Shown: one piece after another, positions 1-6,599 of the stretch
How the letters are laid out: every line of letters starts with the position of its first letter
How positions within the stretch are numbered: position 1 is the first letter of the stretch
NCBI GenBank assembly: GCA_910586445.1
Contig: CAJUHV010000100.1
Span: 1-10,588, forward strand
From: an uncultured Eubacterium sp.
GTDB taxonomy: Bacteria > Bacillota > Clostridia > Lachnospirales > Lachnospiraceae
DNA: 10,588 bases
Direction of reading: 5' to 3'
Translations under genes and position numbers: made by a program
The notes under the pieces: model-generated
The model's database searches: none
What the model saw: only the letters and a program-made list of their open reading frames with translations
What the model was told of the DNA's origin: nothing

Positions 1-67
1 TGTCAAGACAGCGTGCAATATGCATCTCTTCATTTTTGACAATCATACAAAGACTGATCGTCGGCAT
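1..67 (-). CDS. Family 2 glycosyltransferase, N-terminus only (runs off window edge)
   Basis: Only the first 22 or so codons are present, reading MPTISLCMIVKNEEMHIARC followed by L-D, then the window ends. The ISLCMIVKNEE motif is the hallmark first beta strand and nucleotide-sugar-binding start of GT-A fold family 2 glycosyltransferases, normally followed by a LxSV helix and a DxD motif that lie outside the window. The ATG at 67 is preferred over an ATG at 73 because a strong AGGGAGGG ribosome binding site (74-81) sits 6 bases before it but directly abuts the upstream ATG. The gene begins 24 bases after the stop of the collagen-like gene on the same strand, so the two are probably co-transcribed. 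A role in glycosylating the Thr/Gln-containing collagen region or the Asn-rich region is inferred from position; glycosyltransferase-collagen pairs such as sgtA-bclA3 in Clostridioides difficile are a known precedent. Confidence 0.8.
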   Translation of the reverse strand, partial: MPTISLCMIVKNEEMHIARCLD

Positions 68-91
68 ATACATCCCTCCCTCTTCTATCCA

Positions 92-1099
92 TTACCTGTT
101 AAGCTTTTCTATAATTATGTTCATATTTATCCTTGCATCATCTATAGAAGAATCCCATTCAAAAAACAGCGTAGATGCGTCTGCTGCTTCAATCATAAAA
201 TACCTGGACATTACAAGTATTTCATTCTTCTTTGCAGTCTGTGCATGTGCGGCATATACCGGCTGCCCATATCCGTTTATATTTGGCGTAAGCTTTATAA
301 ATCCAGTTTTTTTTGCTATTGTGGATATATAATAATAAATAACATAATACCCCCGGGTCAGCGTGACGGATCGATTCCTGCCCGGCGATATATTCTGGGT
401 TATATCCGGTATGTCCATTTTAAGCGGCAGCCTGCCTCGTTTTGGCATAGTCATACCCTGACATAAAAACGATGCTGCTACACTGTTTTGCGCATATCCC
501 GGAGGGCCCTGCGGTCCGCATGCACCGGGCTCTCCCCTTGGCCCCTGCGGCCCTGTGACCCCCTGCGGCCCCTGCGGCCCTGTGACCCCCTGCGGGCCCG
601 GCATCCCGCATTCACCCGGACATCCCGCAGGCCCAGGCTCTCCCCTCGGCCCCTGCGGGCCCATCGGCCCAGGCTCTCCGCGTTCACCCGGACACCCCGC
701 AGGCCCAGGCTCTCCCCTCGGCCCTTTTGGCCCATGCATACAGCAGCACGTATCGCAGATCTGCTGCCGTACGGCACATGGATCTTTTGGAATATCATCT
801 TGACAGGCATTGTTATTGCAGTTTTGTCCACATCCCTGATCACCATTTTGACTGCAGTTTTCATTATAATTTTGGTTATGATTTTGGTTATAATTTTGGT
901 TATGATTTTGGTTATAATTTTGGTTATGATTTTGGTTATGATTTTGGTTATGATTTTGGTTATGATTTTGGTTATGATTTTGGTTATAATTTTGGTTATA
1001 ATTTCGATTAATACTTTGATTGTAATTTCTGTTATAGTTCCTGCCTGCACAGAACAAATCGGGCGGGCGGAACATACGGTTCGCATTAAAATTATTCAA
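92..1099 (-). CDS. Collagen-like, BclA-type surface/exosporium protein with Asn-rich N-terminal repeats
   Basis: Counting from an ATG at 1114 the frame has 340 codons. Domain order: short leader without a hydrophobic signal peptide (1-25); Asn-rich region (26-85) ending in twelve uninterrupted NHNQ/NYNQ-type tetrads; Cys-rich neck (87-125, nine Cys including CCC); 27 perfect Gly-X-Y triplets (128-208); and a C-terminal domain of about 130 residues rich in beta strands (GYYVIYYYIST, ILVMSRYFMIEA, INMNIIIEKLN) resembling the trimerising BclA/C1q-TNF-like heads. The likely start is TTG at 1099 rather than ATG at 1114: AGGTGG (1106-1111) is 6 bases before the TTG, whereas nothing precedes the ATG; this gives 335 residues. 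Lack of a secretion signal fits delivery in the mother cell to a spore surface, as for BclA. A TATAAT lies upstream on this strand (1191-1196) without a good -35, so the promoter is unresolved. Function as a spore or cell-surface filament is inferred. Confidence 0.85.
   Translation of the reverse strand: MNNFNANRMFRPPDLFCAGRNYNRNYNQSINRNYNQNYNQNHNQNHNQNHNQNHNQNHNQNYNQNHNQNYNQNHNQNYNENCSQNGDQGCGQNCNNNACQDDIPKDPCAVRQQICDTCCCMHGPKGPRGEPGPAGCPGERGEPGPMGPQGPRGEPGPAGCPGECGMPGPQGVTGPQGPQGVTGPQGPRGEPGACGPQGPPGYAQNSVAASFLCQGMTMPKRGRLPLKMDIPDITQNISPGRNRSVTLTRGYYVIYYYISTIAKKTGFIKLTPNINGYGQPVYAAHAQTAKKNEILVMSRYFMIEAADASTLFFEWDSSIDDARINMNIIIEKLNR
491..733 (-). repeat. Collagen Gly-X-Y segment (27 triplets)
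   Basis: GC-rich segment encoding 27 uninterrupted Gly-X-Y triplets, including repeated GPRGEPGPAGCPGE blocks and two GPQGVT blocks. Four triplets carry Cys (GCP twice, GEC, GAC), which is unusual for bacterial collagens and could cross-link trimers. Thr is limited to the two GVT triplets, so O-glycan sites in this part would be few. The near-identical blocks are also present at DNA level, so copy number may vary. Confidence 0.9.
860..1003 (-). repeat. In-frame 12-bp tandem repeat encoding NHNQ/NYNQ tetrapeptides
   Basis: Twelve consecutive 12-bp units encode N-[H/Y]-N-Q (the last is NYNE). The units are nearly identical; most differ only at the first base of codon 2, CAT (His) or TAT (Tyr). 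The pattern read along the protein is Y Y H H H H H Y H Y H Y. Degenerate units (NYNR, NYNQ, SINR) extend the array to about 1039. Because the unit is a multiple of three, gain or loss of copies changes protein length without breaking the frame, so copy number is expected to vary between strains. Confidence 0.9.
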
Positions 1100-1262
1100 T
1101 TGAAGCCACCTCATTTATATTTCATTATGAAGATCATCATACAATTTTTCTTATAAACAATATGCATGATCAATCGTTTTCCATAATAAAATTATATGCA
1201 TAATGATCAGATTTGATTTCAGCGGCTTGATATTGTCAATATTACTTTTCACTTACACTTTT
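1100..1262. other. AT-rich 5' region of the collagen-like gene
   Basis: No gene seen. The minus strand carries TATAAT at 1191-1196 with no convincing -35, and short direct repeats of ATGCAT...GATCA type around 1161-1210. A sporulation-type promoter for the collagen gene would be expected here, but I could not identify one with confidence. Confidence 0.4.
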
Positions 1263-1379
1263 TTAAGCAGCTTTCTGCTGTTCCTTATCATCAGCATAAT
1301 TTAAAAGTGATTCCGCATCAATTAATAGAATCTTCCTTTTCTCTCTATAAATATTATACACCTGCCTTCCATGTACCAT
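1263..1379 (-). other. Possible 38-residue micro-ORF or gene remnant
   Basis: An ATG-started frame of 38 residues begins MVHGRQVYNIYREKRKILL and ends DDKEQQKAA. The composition looks coding (charged, with a short hydrophobic strand ILLIDAESLL). There is no ribosome binding site; the 44-bp hairpin repeat sits directly upstream, and the same frame stays open through that hairpin. It could be the tail of an older gene whose 5' part was replaced by the repeat. No family recognised; it may also be chance. Confidence 0.3.
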
Positions 1380-1383
1380 TTTC

Positions 1384-1427
1384 AAACAATAGAAAGCACG
1401 CTGCGCGAACTTTCTATTGTCATGAAT
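1384..1427 (-). repeat. 44-bp hairpin repeat, copy A
   Basis: Contains the inverted repeat ACAATAGAAAG ... CTTTCTATTGT around a core CGC-GCA-GCG that can pair further. The full 44 bases recur without mismatch, in opposite orientation, at 6637-6680. This is the behaviour of a REP-like palindromic element. Here it lies directly beyond the T-run of the LysR terminator. Confidence 0.85.
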
Positions 1428-1480
1428 AAAAAAAGATTGACCAGCTTATAAACTTAAACATTCTTATAAGCTGATCAATC
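1428..1480 (-). terminator. Rho-independent terminator of the LysR unit
   Basis: On the minus strand a 16-bp stem (1465-1480 with 1435-1450), a 14-base loop and seven T residues (1434-1428) form a textbook terminator, about 40 bases after the LysR stop. One stem position is a G-U pair in minus-strand RNA but a C-A mismatch in plus-strand RNA, and only the minus direction has a T-run, which fixes its orientation. Confidence 0.88.
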
Positions 1481-1520
1481 CTATTTAATAACATATGTAT
1501 ACTTTTTTATGTTCATCATT

Positions 1521-2380
1521 TTAAAACATCTCCAGCAGCTTGTGTACCGTCTTTTCTTTTTTGCGGTCTTCCCTGCACACTATGGAGATTTTCCATGTAA
1601 AAGCATCCTGCAGCTTAATCCTATGCAGGCCGTCCATTCTTATATCCCGCTTATGTATATTCGTATCAATCCCAATACCCATCTTTTCCCTGCAGAAACG
1701 ATAGATTAGCTGGCTTTCCATTGTCTTAATGTGAATCCGCGGAATAAATCCAAAATCTTTGCAGCGGCCTACAAAACTATGGTAACAGGAAAACTTCTCA
1801 TTCAGTGTAATCAGCGGCTCATCCCGCAGATCTCCAACTGACAGCTGCTGTCTGTCATAGAGTGGATGTCCTTCATATACCAGAGCATCCATCCCGCTTT
1901 GATACACTTCCTTTGCATACAGACCGTCCCGCTCAATGCTGCCAATGACAAACCCTGCGTCAATGACCCGCTGAAAATCCTGTCGATAACTTCCTGATTT
2001 TCCAACTCCTCCCGCTGCAGCTGTATGTCAGGGTTTTCTGTTTTAAACCGTTCCAGCTTATGAAATGGGAACACATTTAATACGCCGCACGAAAATCCAA
2101 GCTGAAGCTCTTTGTCCATCCGCTCGATCCGGCGGATTCCTATTTCCAAATCCTCCAGCCTGTTTAACAGTTCCTGACAGCTTTCATACAAATACGATCC
2201 GCCTGCAGTCGGACACAGTCCCCTCGCGGAACGCTTAAAAAGTGCCACCTGCAGCTCTGCCTCCAGCTTTGCAATAATCCTGCTGAGCCCTTGGGGAGAA
2301 ATAAAAAGCTGCTTTGCTGCCTGATTGATTCCCCGTTCTTCATATACACGGCAAAAACACCTAAGATCCTTCGTATCCAT
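1521..2380 (-). pseudogene. LysR-family transcriptional regulator, broken by a one-base frameshift
   Basis: The N-terminal part begins MDTKDLRCFCRVYEERGINQ and carries the LysR winged helix-turn-helix (INQAAKQLFISPQGLSRIIAKLEAEL) and linker helix; it then leaves the family pattern after VIDRIFSG. The effector-domain remainder (DAGFVIGSIERDG ... HPLYDRQQLS ... VHKLLEMF) continues in another frame. Adding one base in the CCC run at 1967-1969 (GGG on the coding strand) joins both parts as ...FSGVIDAGFVIGS... and gives about 286-289 residues, the normal LysR length. ATG at 2380 is preferred to ATG at 2389 because AGGGGG precedes it by 9 bases. LysR proteins bind DNA as tetramers and answer a small co-inducer; target and ligand are unknown. 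If the frameshift is real the product would be a DNA-binding domain with an incomplete effector domain; a sequencing error is the alternative. Confidence 0.85.
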
Positions 2381-2423
2381 CGTATCCATCCCCCTATTCG
2401 TCCGTTCATTTTCCCCGGAGCCT

Positions 2424-2455
2424 TAAAGCGTGTTTGAAAATTCATTCGCGCTTTA
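2424..2455. repeat. Degenerate relative of the 39-bp mini-MITE
   Basis: Outer arms TAAAGCG and CGCTTTA enclose TGTTTGAAAATTCATT. The left 23 bases match the left part of the element at 6598-6636 at about 19 of 23 positions, while the right arm has decayed apart from its end. It lies in the 5' leader of the LysR gene. Confidence 0.45.
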
Positions 2456-2477
2456 TCAACAAAAGATTCGATGTTTT

Positions 2478-2506
2478 ATTATAAACCATAGATCACCAAA
2501 TTGCAA
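2478..2506 (-). promoter_or_regulatory. Sigma-A-type promoter of the LysR gene
   Basis: Minus strand TTGCAA (2501-2506), exactly 17 bases, then TATAAT (2483-2478). The -10 is perfect and the -35 matches 4 of 6. It points at the LysR gene, leaving a leader of about 90 bases. It lies between the response regulator stop and LysR, so LysR can be transcribed separately from the kinase operon. Confidence 0.65.
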
Positions 2507-2549
2507 AACATCCAGACAGAAAATAGGATTATGATCACCGCTGCATTAT

Positions 2550-2948
2550 TTACACATTATCCCAGCTATATTTTTCTTCCTTCAGCAGGCCGCGCACCTT
2601 ATCCATAAACACATTCTCATCAATCGGTTTTACGATATAATCATTCGCACCGGTCTTAATTGCCTTTATGACGTGTTCCTTATCATTATTTGATGTCAGA
2701 AAAAGAACCGGCACTTCCTTCAGCTCATCTTTTTTGCGTATCATTTCAAGCATTTGATATCCGTCGATTTCCGGCATCTCAATATCCAGAATAATCAAAT
2801 GCGGTATGCGCGTTTCCTTTAAAAATTTAAGGGCACGCATTCCTTTTGAAAACCCATAGTACGCATATTCTCCGCTCAGCAGCTTTTCAAGCATCTTTAA
2901 TATAATCCCGCTGTCATCCACTGCCACAATACATTTTTTACCTATCAT
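2550..2948 (-). CDS. CheY-like single-domain response regulator
   Basis: 132 residues consisting of a receiver domain only. Acidic pair D11-D12, phospho-acceptor D55 (LIILDIEMPEIDG), switch Thr T85 (VLFLTSN) and invariant K107 (DYIVKPID) are all present, so it should be phosphorylatable. There is no output domain; it must act by protein-protein contact or as a phosphate shuttle. The start codon overlaps the kinase stop (ATGA, 4 bp) and a GGAGG lies 10 bases upstream inside the kinase gene, so the two are translationally coupled. The obvious partner is the HPt or histidine kinase domain of the upstream hybrid kinase. A downstream effector gene is not visible in the window. Confidence 0.95.
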   Translation of the reverse strand: MIGKKCIVAVDDSGIILKMLEKLLSGEYAYYGFSKGMRALKFLKETRIPHLIILDIEMPEIDGYQMLEMIRKKDELKEVPVLFLTSNNDKEHVIKAIKTGANDYIVKPIDENVFMDKVRGLLKEEKYSWDNV

Positions 2949-5900
2949 AATTTTTCATCCTCCGTATTTTTTGTCAAAAGCATTATAGCTTTATCATCGT
3001 CAAACTCATCCTCTATTGCCGCTAAAGCATCCGTAAGCAGCCGCTTCATATCCTGCGGCAGAGGCCTTTGCAGCCATTCTCTGATCTGGTCCACTGCCTC
3101 CTGTGTCTTGAAATCATCGATCAGCGCCGCCAGTTCGCCAAGCCTCTCCTGCGGCAGCTCAAGCAGGGCGCCGCCTTCTAAGATGTCCGTTTCCTCTTGT
3201 GCAGGAGCATTTTTTTCATAAAGGTCTTTGAATATTTCCAGGGCGGCATCCCACGCCTGTTCCAGCTCTCCCCAGTGTGCAGTTACAAAATCTTCCTCTC
3301 CCGCCTTGCTGTGCATTTCATGCTCATATGCAAGATCTGCAAGCCTGTCCGCACCGAGCGTCCTTGCATTTCCTTTTAAGGCATGCACGAAAACAGCATA
3401 GTCTTTCATATTATGCTCTGCTAAATACTGCCGCAGCAGCTCTTTCTTGTTTTTGTCCCCAAGAAATATGCTCACAAGCTCCATATAGATTTCCATGTCG
3501 CCTTGGGAATGCTTCAGTCCGTTTCTGACAGAAACCTCCGGTTCCAGAGCACGGTCGTTTTCTCCGGCATGGTTTCCCGCTGCCTGTCCGCTGTCTGACT
3601 TTTCAGCGCTGTTTCCGGTTTCCTGATCACTGTCTGTTTTTTCAGCATGTTTTCCCGCTGCCTGTCCGCTGCCTGTTTTTTCAGCGCTGTTTCCGGTTTC
3701 CTGATCACTACCTGATTCTTCAGCGCTGTTTCCGGTTTCCTGATCACTGTCTGATTCTTCGGACATCTGCACAAGCTCCCTTGGCAGATATTTACAGATG
3801 GTATGTTCCATAAGTTCTGAGTCAATCGGCTTTGTCAAAAATTCTGCAAAGCCTTCTGCAAGATACATCTCCTTAGCACCCGAAACAGCGTTTGCCGTCA
3901 GCGCAATAACCGGCGTGTCTTTATTTGGAAAATCCCCACATTCTGCAAGCTTCTTTATTTCATACAGTGTCTCAATCCCATCCATTTCAGGCATCATATG
4001 ATCCATAAAAATAATGTGAAATTTCTGTTCCTGTACGAATTCAAGGCACTGCTTTCCAGATTCCGCCGTCACAACCTGCAGATTTGTCCGCTTTAGCAGC
4101 GCCTTAAACACAGTCAGGTTCATCGTATTGTCATCCACGACCAGCACCCGGCCCTCAGGAGCCGTAAAACTGCTCTGCTTGCTGCCCTCATGCCGCGCGT
4201 TGTTTTCCTGCATCTTTTGAAAGCTTCCTGCCGGTTCACTGCTTACAATTTTCTGCGGTATGATTACCGTAAACGTGGAGCCTTTCTGGTATTCACTCTC
4301 CACCTTCATATCGCCGTCCATCATCTTTAACAGTGACATCGTAATATTCATGCCAAGCCCTGTACCTTCGATGTTCCTGTTTTTCTCCTCATCCAGACGC
4401 TGAAAGCTTTCAAAAAGTTTTCCCATGTCTTCTTCCCGTATGCCTATGCCTGTATCCTGTACGGATATTTTCAGCAGCAGCTCATCACCGCTCTGGCGCT
4501 CGTACGCAATCTGAAGCCTGACACTGCCCTGCGGCGTATACTTGACCGCATTGGTCAAAAGGTTTGTTACAATCTGCTTCATCCGCACATCATCGCCAAG
4601 CAGCACACGCGGAAGTGTTTCATCCGACTCCACGCTAAATTTCAGTTTCTTTTCTTTTGCACGCAGATAAATGACATTCCACAAATCCATAACCAGAGCC
4701 GGCACCTCATATTCTACCGGAATAATTTCCATTTTTCCAGATTCAATCTTTGAGATATCCAAAATGTCATTGATCAGGAACAGCAGCATTTTTCCAGAGC
4801 TTTTAATATTTGCCGCATATGTTAAAATCTGGCTGTCCACGGCCTCCCGCAGTATCATCTCATTCATTCCGAGCACTGCGTTAATCGGCGTCCTGATTTC
4901 ATGCGACATGTTGGACAGGAAACGGCTTTTTGCCTCGCGTTCATCCTCTACTTTTTTGCGCTTTGCGATCTCTTCCGTCACATCAATAATGACACCAAAC
5001 ACATCGCCGTTGTGCTCTACCTCCTCCAGTTTGACATAACGCTCCCTGCAGGAATATACACAGGATTCATTGTCTACAATATTTCTGCGCAGATCAATAA
5101 TAAATTCCTGAAAAACCTTGTAATCTGCCGAGAGACGTTCATACTCTCCCGCCTTCAACGCCAGGATGTCTGGAACATGTTCGCTTATGCTCACTCGTTT
5201 CATATAATGATTGTACTCGTACACACCGACAGGCATTTTGGTTTTGCCTATAATATAAGTAATCTTGCGGCGGTTATCCATAATGCTGTTTTTCATCTGG
5301 TTGATATAACGGCTCAGCTCCGCAAGCTCTACGCAGCTTTGGATATCAACGATCTCGTCCAGGTTTCCCTGAGAGATAATGCTGAGTTTTTCATTGATGC
5401 TCTGAATTCCTCCAACCACATACTTATTCATGTAGCAGGTGACAACATAATACAAAATCACTGCAACAGCAATCAGGCAGAACACAATCCATGCCATTGT
5501 AGACGGAACCCGCCTATGCATATCCCGGCAGGAAATCACGCGTCCGATATAGTTTTCTCCGGACTCCATAAACACACAGTAAGTTTTTACATCGTTTACA
5601 TCCGCGTAAAAACCATTATTGTCAGCCTTGATCGTTTTGAGGTCCAGCCCTATTTCCGAACTGTTTTTTTCTACACAGGATAAATCGGTAGAGCCGACAA
5701 TATTTCCAGTTTCCTTGCTGATAGCATAATAATTGGCTTCGGAATTGACGCGCAGCAGGGAAAAAATATAAGACAGCTCATTTTTTTCCGTAACCTTTAG
5801 AACATTTACCGGCTCCATGCCGACCTGTACAATAAATTCTCCATCACGGCTCCACAGGGCACTATACTGCATCATTTTCTTTTCTGCCGTATTAGGCATG

Positions 5901-6361
5901 ATATCCTGTACAAGGCTGAGAGATTTGTCCTCGAGCATGGGCTTAAAAAAACTCATTTGTTCACCCGAGTCAAGATTATAGTCATAGTATGACGGGTGGG
6001 TCCCCGAAAAAATACGCCCTGCCGTGTCTAAAATATGAATCTCATCAACTTCTATCATTGCAGCGATTTTCTTTAGTTCCTCCACACTGTCTAAAACAGC
6101 AGGGCTCTCTTCAATAATATAAGCGATGGCCTCTGCATTGTGCAGGCAGGTTTTCTGATAAACCTGTTTTAAGTCAGCCAGCTCCTCCTTATTTTCTCCC
6201 AGAACCTGTTCGATCTGGAAAAAAGTCTCTATGGCGCTTATGTAAGCCTGCCGCCGTTCGTTAACCACTTGAATGTAAAAGATAACCACCAAAAAAAGAA
6301 CTGTCAGCAAAAGTGTGACAATCTGCATATAACGGCTGATTATATTTTTAAGTGTACGCAT
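2945..6361 (-). CDS. Membrane hybrid sensor histidine kinase (Cache-like sensor, HisKA, HATPase, REC, HPt)
   Basis: 1138 residues. Membrane segments at about 14-33 and 289-311 flank an extracellular region of some 255 residues with a double-Cache-like look (VDEIHILDTAGRIFSG, YYAISKETGNIVGST). A HAMP-like linker (about 312-362) and a PAS-like segment follow (to about 465). HisKA carries the phospho-His H487 (FLSNMSHEIRTPINAV); the ATPase domain has the N-box near N600/N604, DTGIGI (636-641) and GTGLGM (666-671). A receiver domain (about 738-860) has D743, D744, phospho-acceptor D787 and K844. Next come a repetitive acidic linker (870-934) and an HPt domain with H993 (FVHALKGNART), then about 85 helical residues. 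All phosphorelay residues are present: H487 to D787 to H993, then probably D55 of the next gene. AAAAGGAGG (6377-6385) lies 15 bases before the ATG, a long spacing. The ligand cannot be told from sequence. Confidence 0.95.
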   Translation of the reverse strand: MRTLKNIISRYMQIVTLLLTVLFLVVIFYIQVVNERRQAYISAIETFFQIEQVLGENKEELADLKQVYQKTCLHNAEAIAYIIEESPAVLDSVEELKKIAAMIEVDEIHILDTAGRIFSGTHPSYYDYNLDSGEQMSFFKPMLEDKSLSLVQDIMPNTAEKKMMQYSALWSRDGEFIVQVGMEPVNVLKVTEKNELSYIFSLLRVNSEANYYAISKETGNIVGSTDLSCVEKNSSEIGLDLKTIKADNNGFYADVNDVKTYCVFMESGENYIGRVISCRDMHRRVPSTMAWIVFCLIAVAVILYYVVTCYMNKYVVGGIQSINEKLSIISQGNLDEIVDIQSCVELAELSRYINQMKNSIMDNRRKITYIIGKTKMPVGVYEYNHYMKRVSISEHVPDILALKAGEYERLSADYKVFQEFIIDLRRNIVDNESCVYSCRERYVKLEEVEHNGDVFGVIIDVTEEIAKRKKVEDEREAKSRFLSNMSHEIRTPINAVLGMNEMILREAVDSQILTYAANIKSSGKMLLFLINDILDISKIESGKMEIIPVEYEVPALVMDLWNVIYLRAKEKKLKFSVESDETLPRVLLGDDVRMKQIVTNLLTNAVKYTPQGSVRLQIAYERQSGDELLLKISVQDTGIGIREEDMGKLFESFQRLDEEKNRNIEGTGLGMNITMSLLKMMDGDMKVESEYQKGSTFTVIIPQKIVSSEPAGSFQKMQENNARHEGSKQSSFTAPEGRVLVVDDNTMNLTVFKALLKRTNLQVVTAESGKQCLEFVQEQKFHIIFMDHMMPEMDGIETLYEIKKLAECGDFPNKDTPVIALTANAVSGAKEMYLAEGFAEFLTKPIDSELMEHTICKYLPRELVQMSEESDSDQETGNSAEESGSDQETGNSAEKTGSGQAAGKHAEKTDSDQETGNSAEKSDSGQAAGNHAGENDRALEPEVSVRNGLKHSQGDMEIYMELVSIFLGDKNKKELLRQYLAEHNMKDYAVFVHALKGNARTLGADRLADLAYEHEMHSKAGEEDFVTAHWGELEQAWDAALEIFKDLYEKNAPAQEETDILEGGALLELPQERLGELAALIDDFKTQEAVDQIREWLQRPLPQDMKRLLTDALAAIEDEFDDDKAIMLLTKNTEDEKL
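3560..3754 (-). repeat. Five 39-bp tandem repeats coding the REC-HPt linker
   Basis: Five 13-residue units, consensus [ST]-[DG]-S-[DG]-Q-[EA]-[TA]-G-[NK]-[SH]-A-[EG]-[EK], cover residues 870-934. Two sub-types occur: SDQETGNSAE (units 1, 2, 4) and SGQAAG(K/N)HA (units 3, 5). Being a multiple of three in length, the array can expand or shrink without loss of frame. It is a hydrophilic, probably disordered tether between receiver and HPt. Confidence 0.9.
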
Positions 6362-6435
6362 TTTGGTCCCAAGCTGCCTCCTTTTCCATCAATTATTTTA
6401 TAGCTACCCAGCATCAATAGTATACATAACTGTAC

Positions 6436-6599
6436 TAGAGCATGTCTTAAAAATCATTCCCGCGATCTGCACTCCCCACTTAGCGGAGAATCTATCCCAA
6501 ATTTAATCAACATAGCCCGCTATGCCTCATAAATTTGGGATAAATTCTCCACTAAGTGTGAAGCACAGCTCACAGAAAGCATTTTTAAGACACGCTCTA
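6436..6599. mobile_element. 164-bp palindromic MITE, copy 1 (TA-flanked)
   Basis: Bounded by TA on both sides with terminal inverted repeats of the form GAGCGTGTCTTAAAAAT (the left end here has ATG in place of GTG). The whole element is a long imperfect hairpin: TATCCCAAATTT and AAATTTGGGATA arms surround an inner CATAGC-GG-GCTATG stem-loop. It has no coding capacity. It matches copy 2 (9013-9176), inverted, with 7 differences in 164 bases by eye. TA flanks and short conserved ends suggest mobilisation in trans by a TA-targeting (IS630/mariner-like) transposase; no such gene is in the window. Confidence 0.85.

Noticed and set aside
856..1040. Regular short repeats that could suggest a CRISPR array
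   Set aside because: The units are 12 bp, contiguous and without spacers, and they encode an in-frame Asn-rich peptide.
1128..1145. CATACAAT on the plus strand, a perfect sigma-E -10 sequence
   Set aside because: It points away from the collagen gene, has a poor -35 spacing and no plus-strand gene follows.
488..1156. Long open frames opposite and out of frame with the collagen-like gene
   Set aside because: They are by-products of the repetitive, biased composition; they have no ribosome binding site and give low-complexity products.
4901..5683. 260-codon open frame antisense to the sensor kinase
   Set aside because: The opposite strand is a well-supported multidomain kinase over the same bases; the antisense product matches no family pattern.
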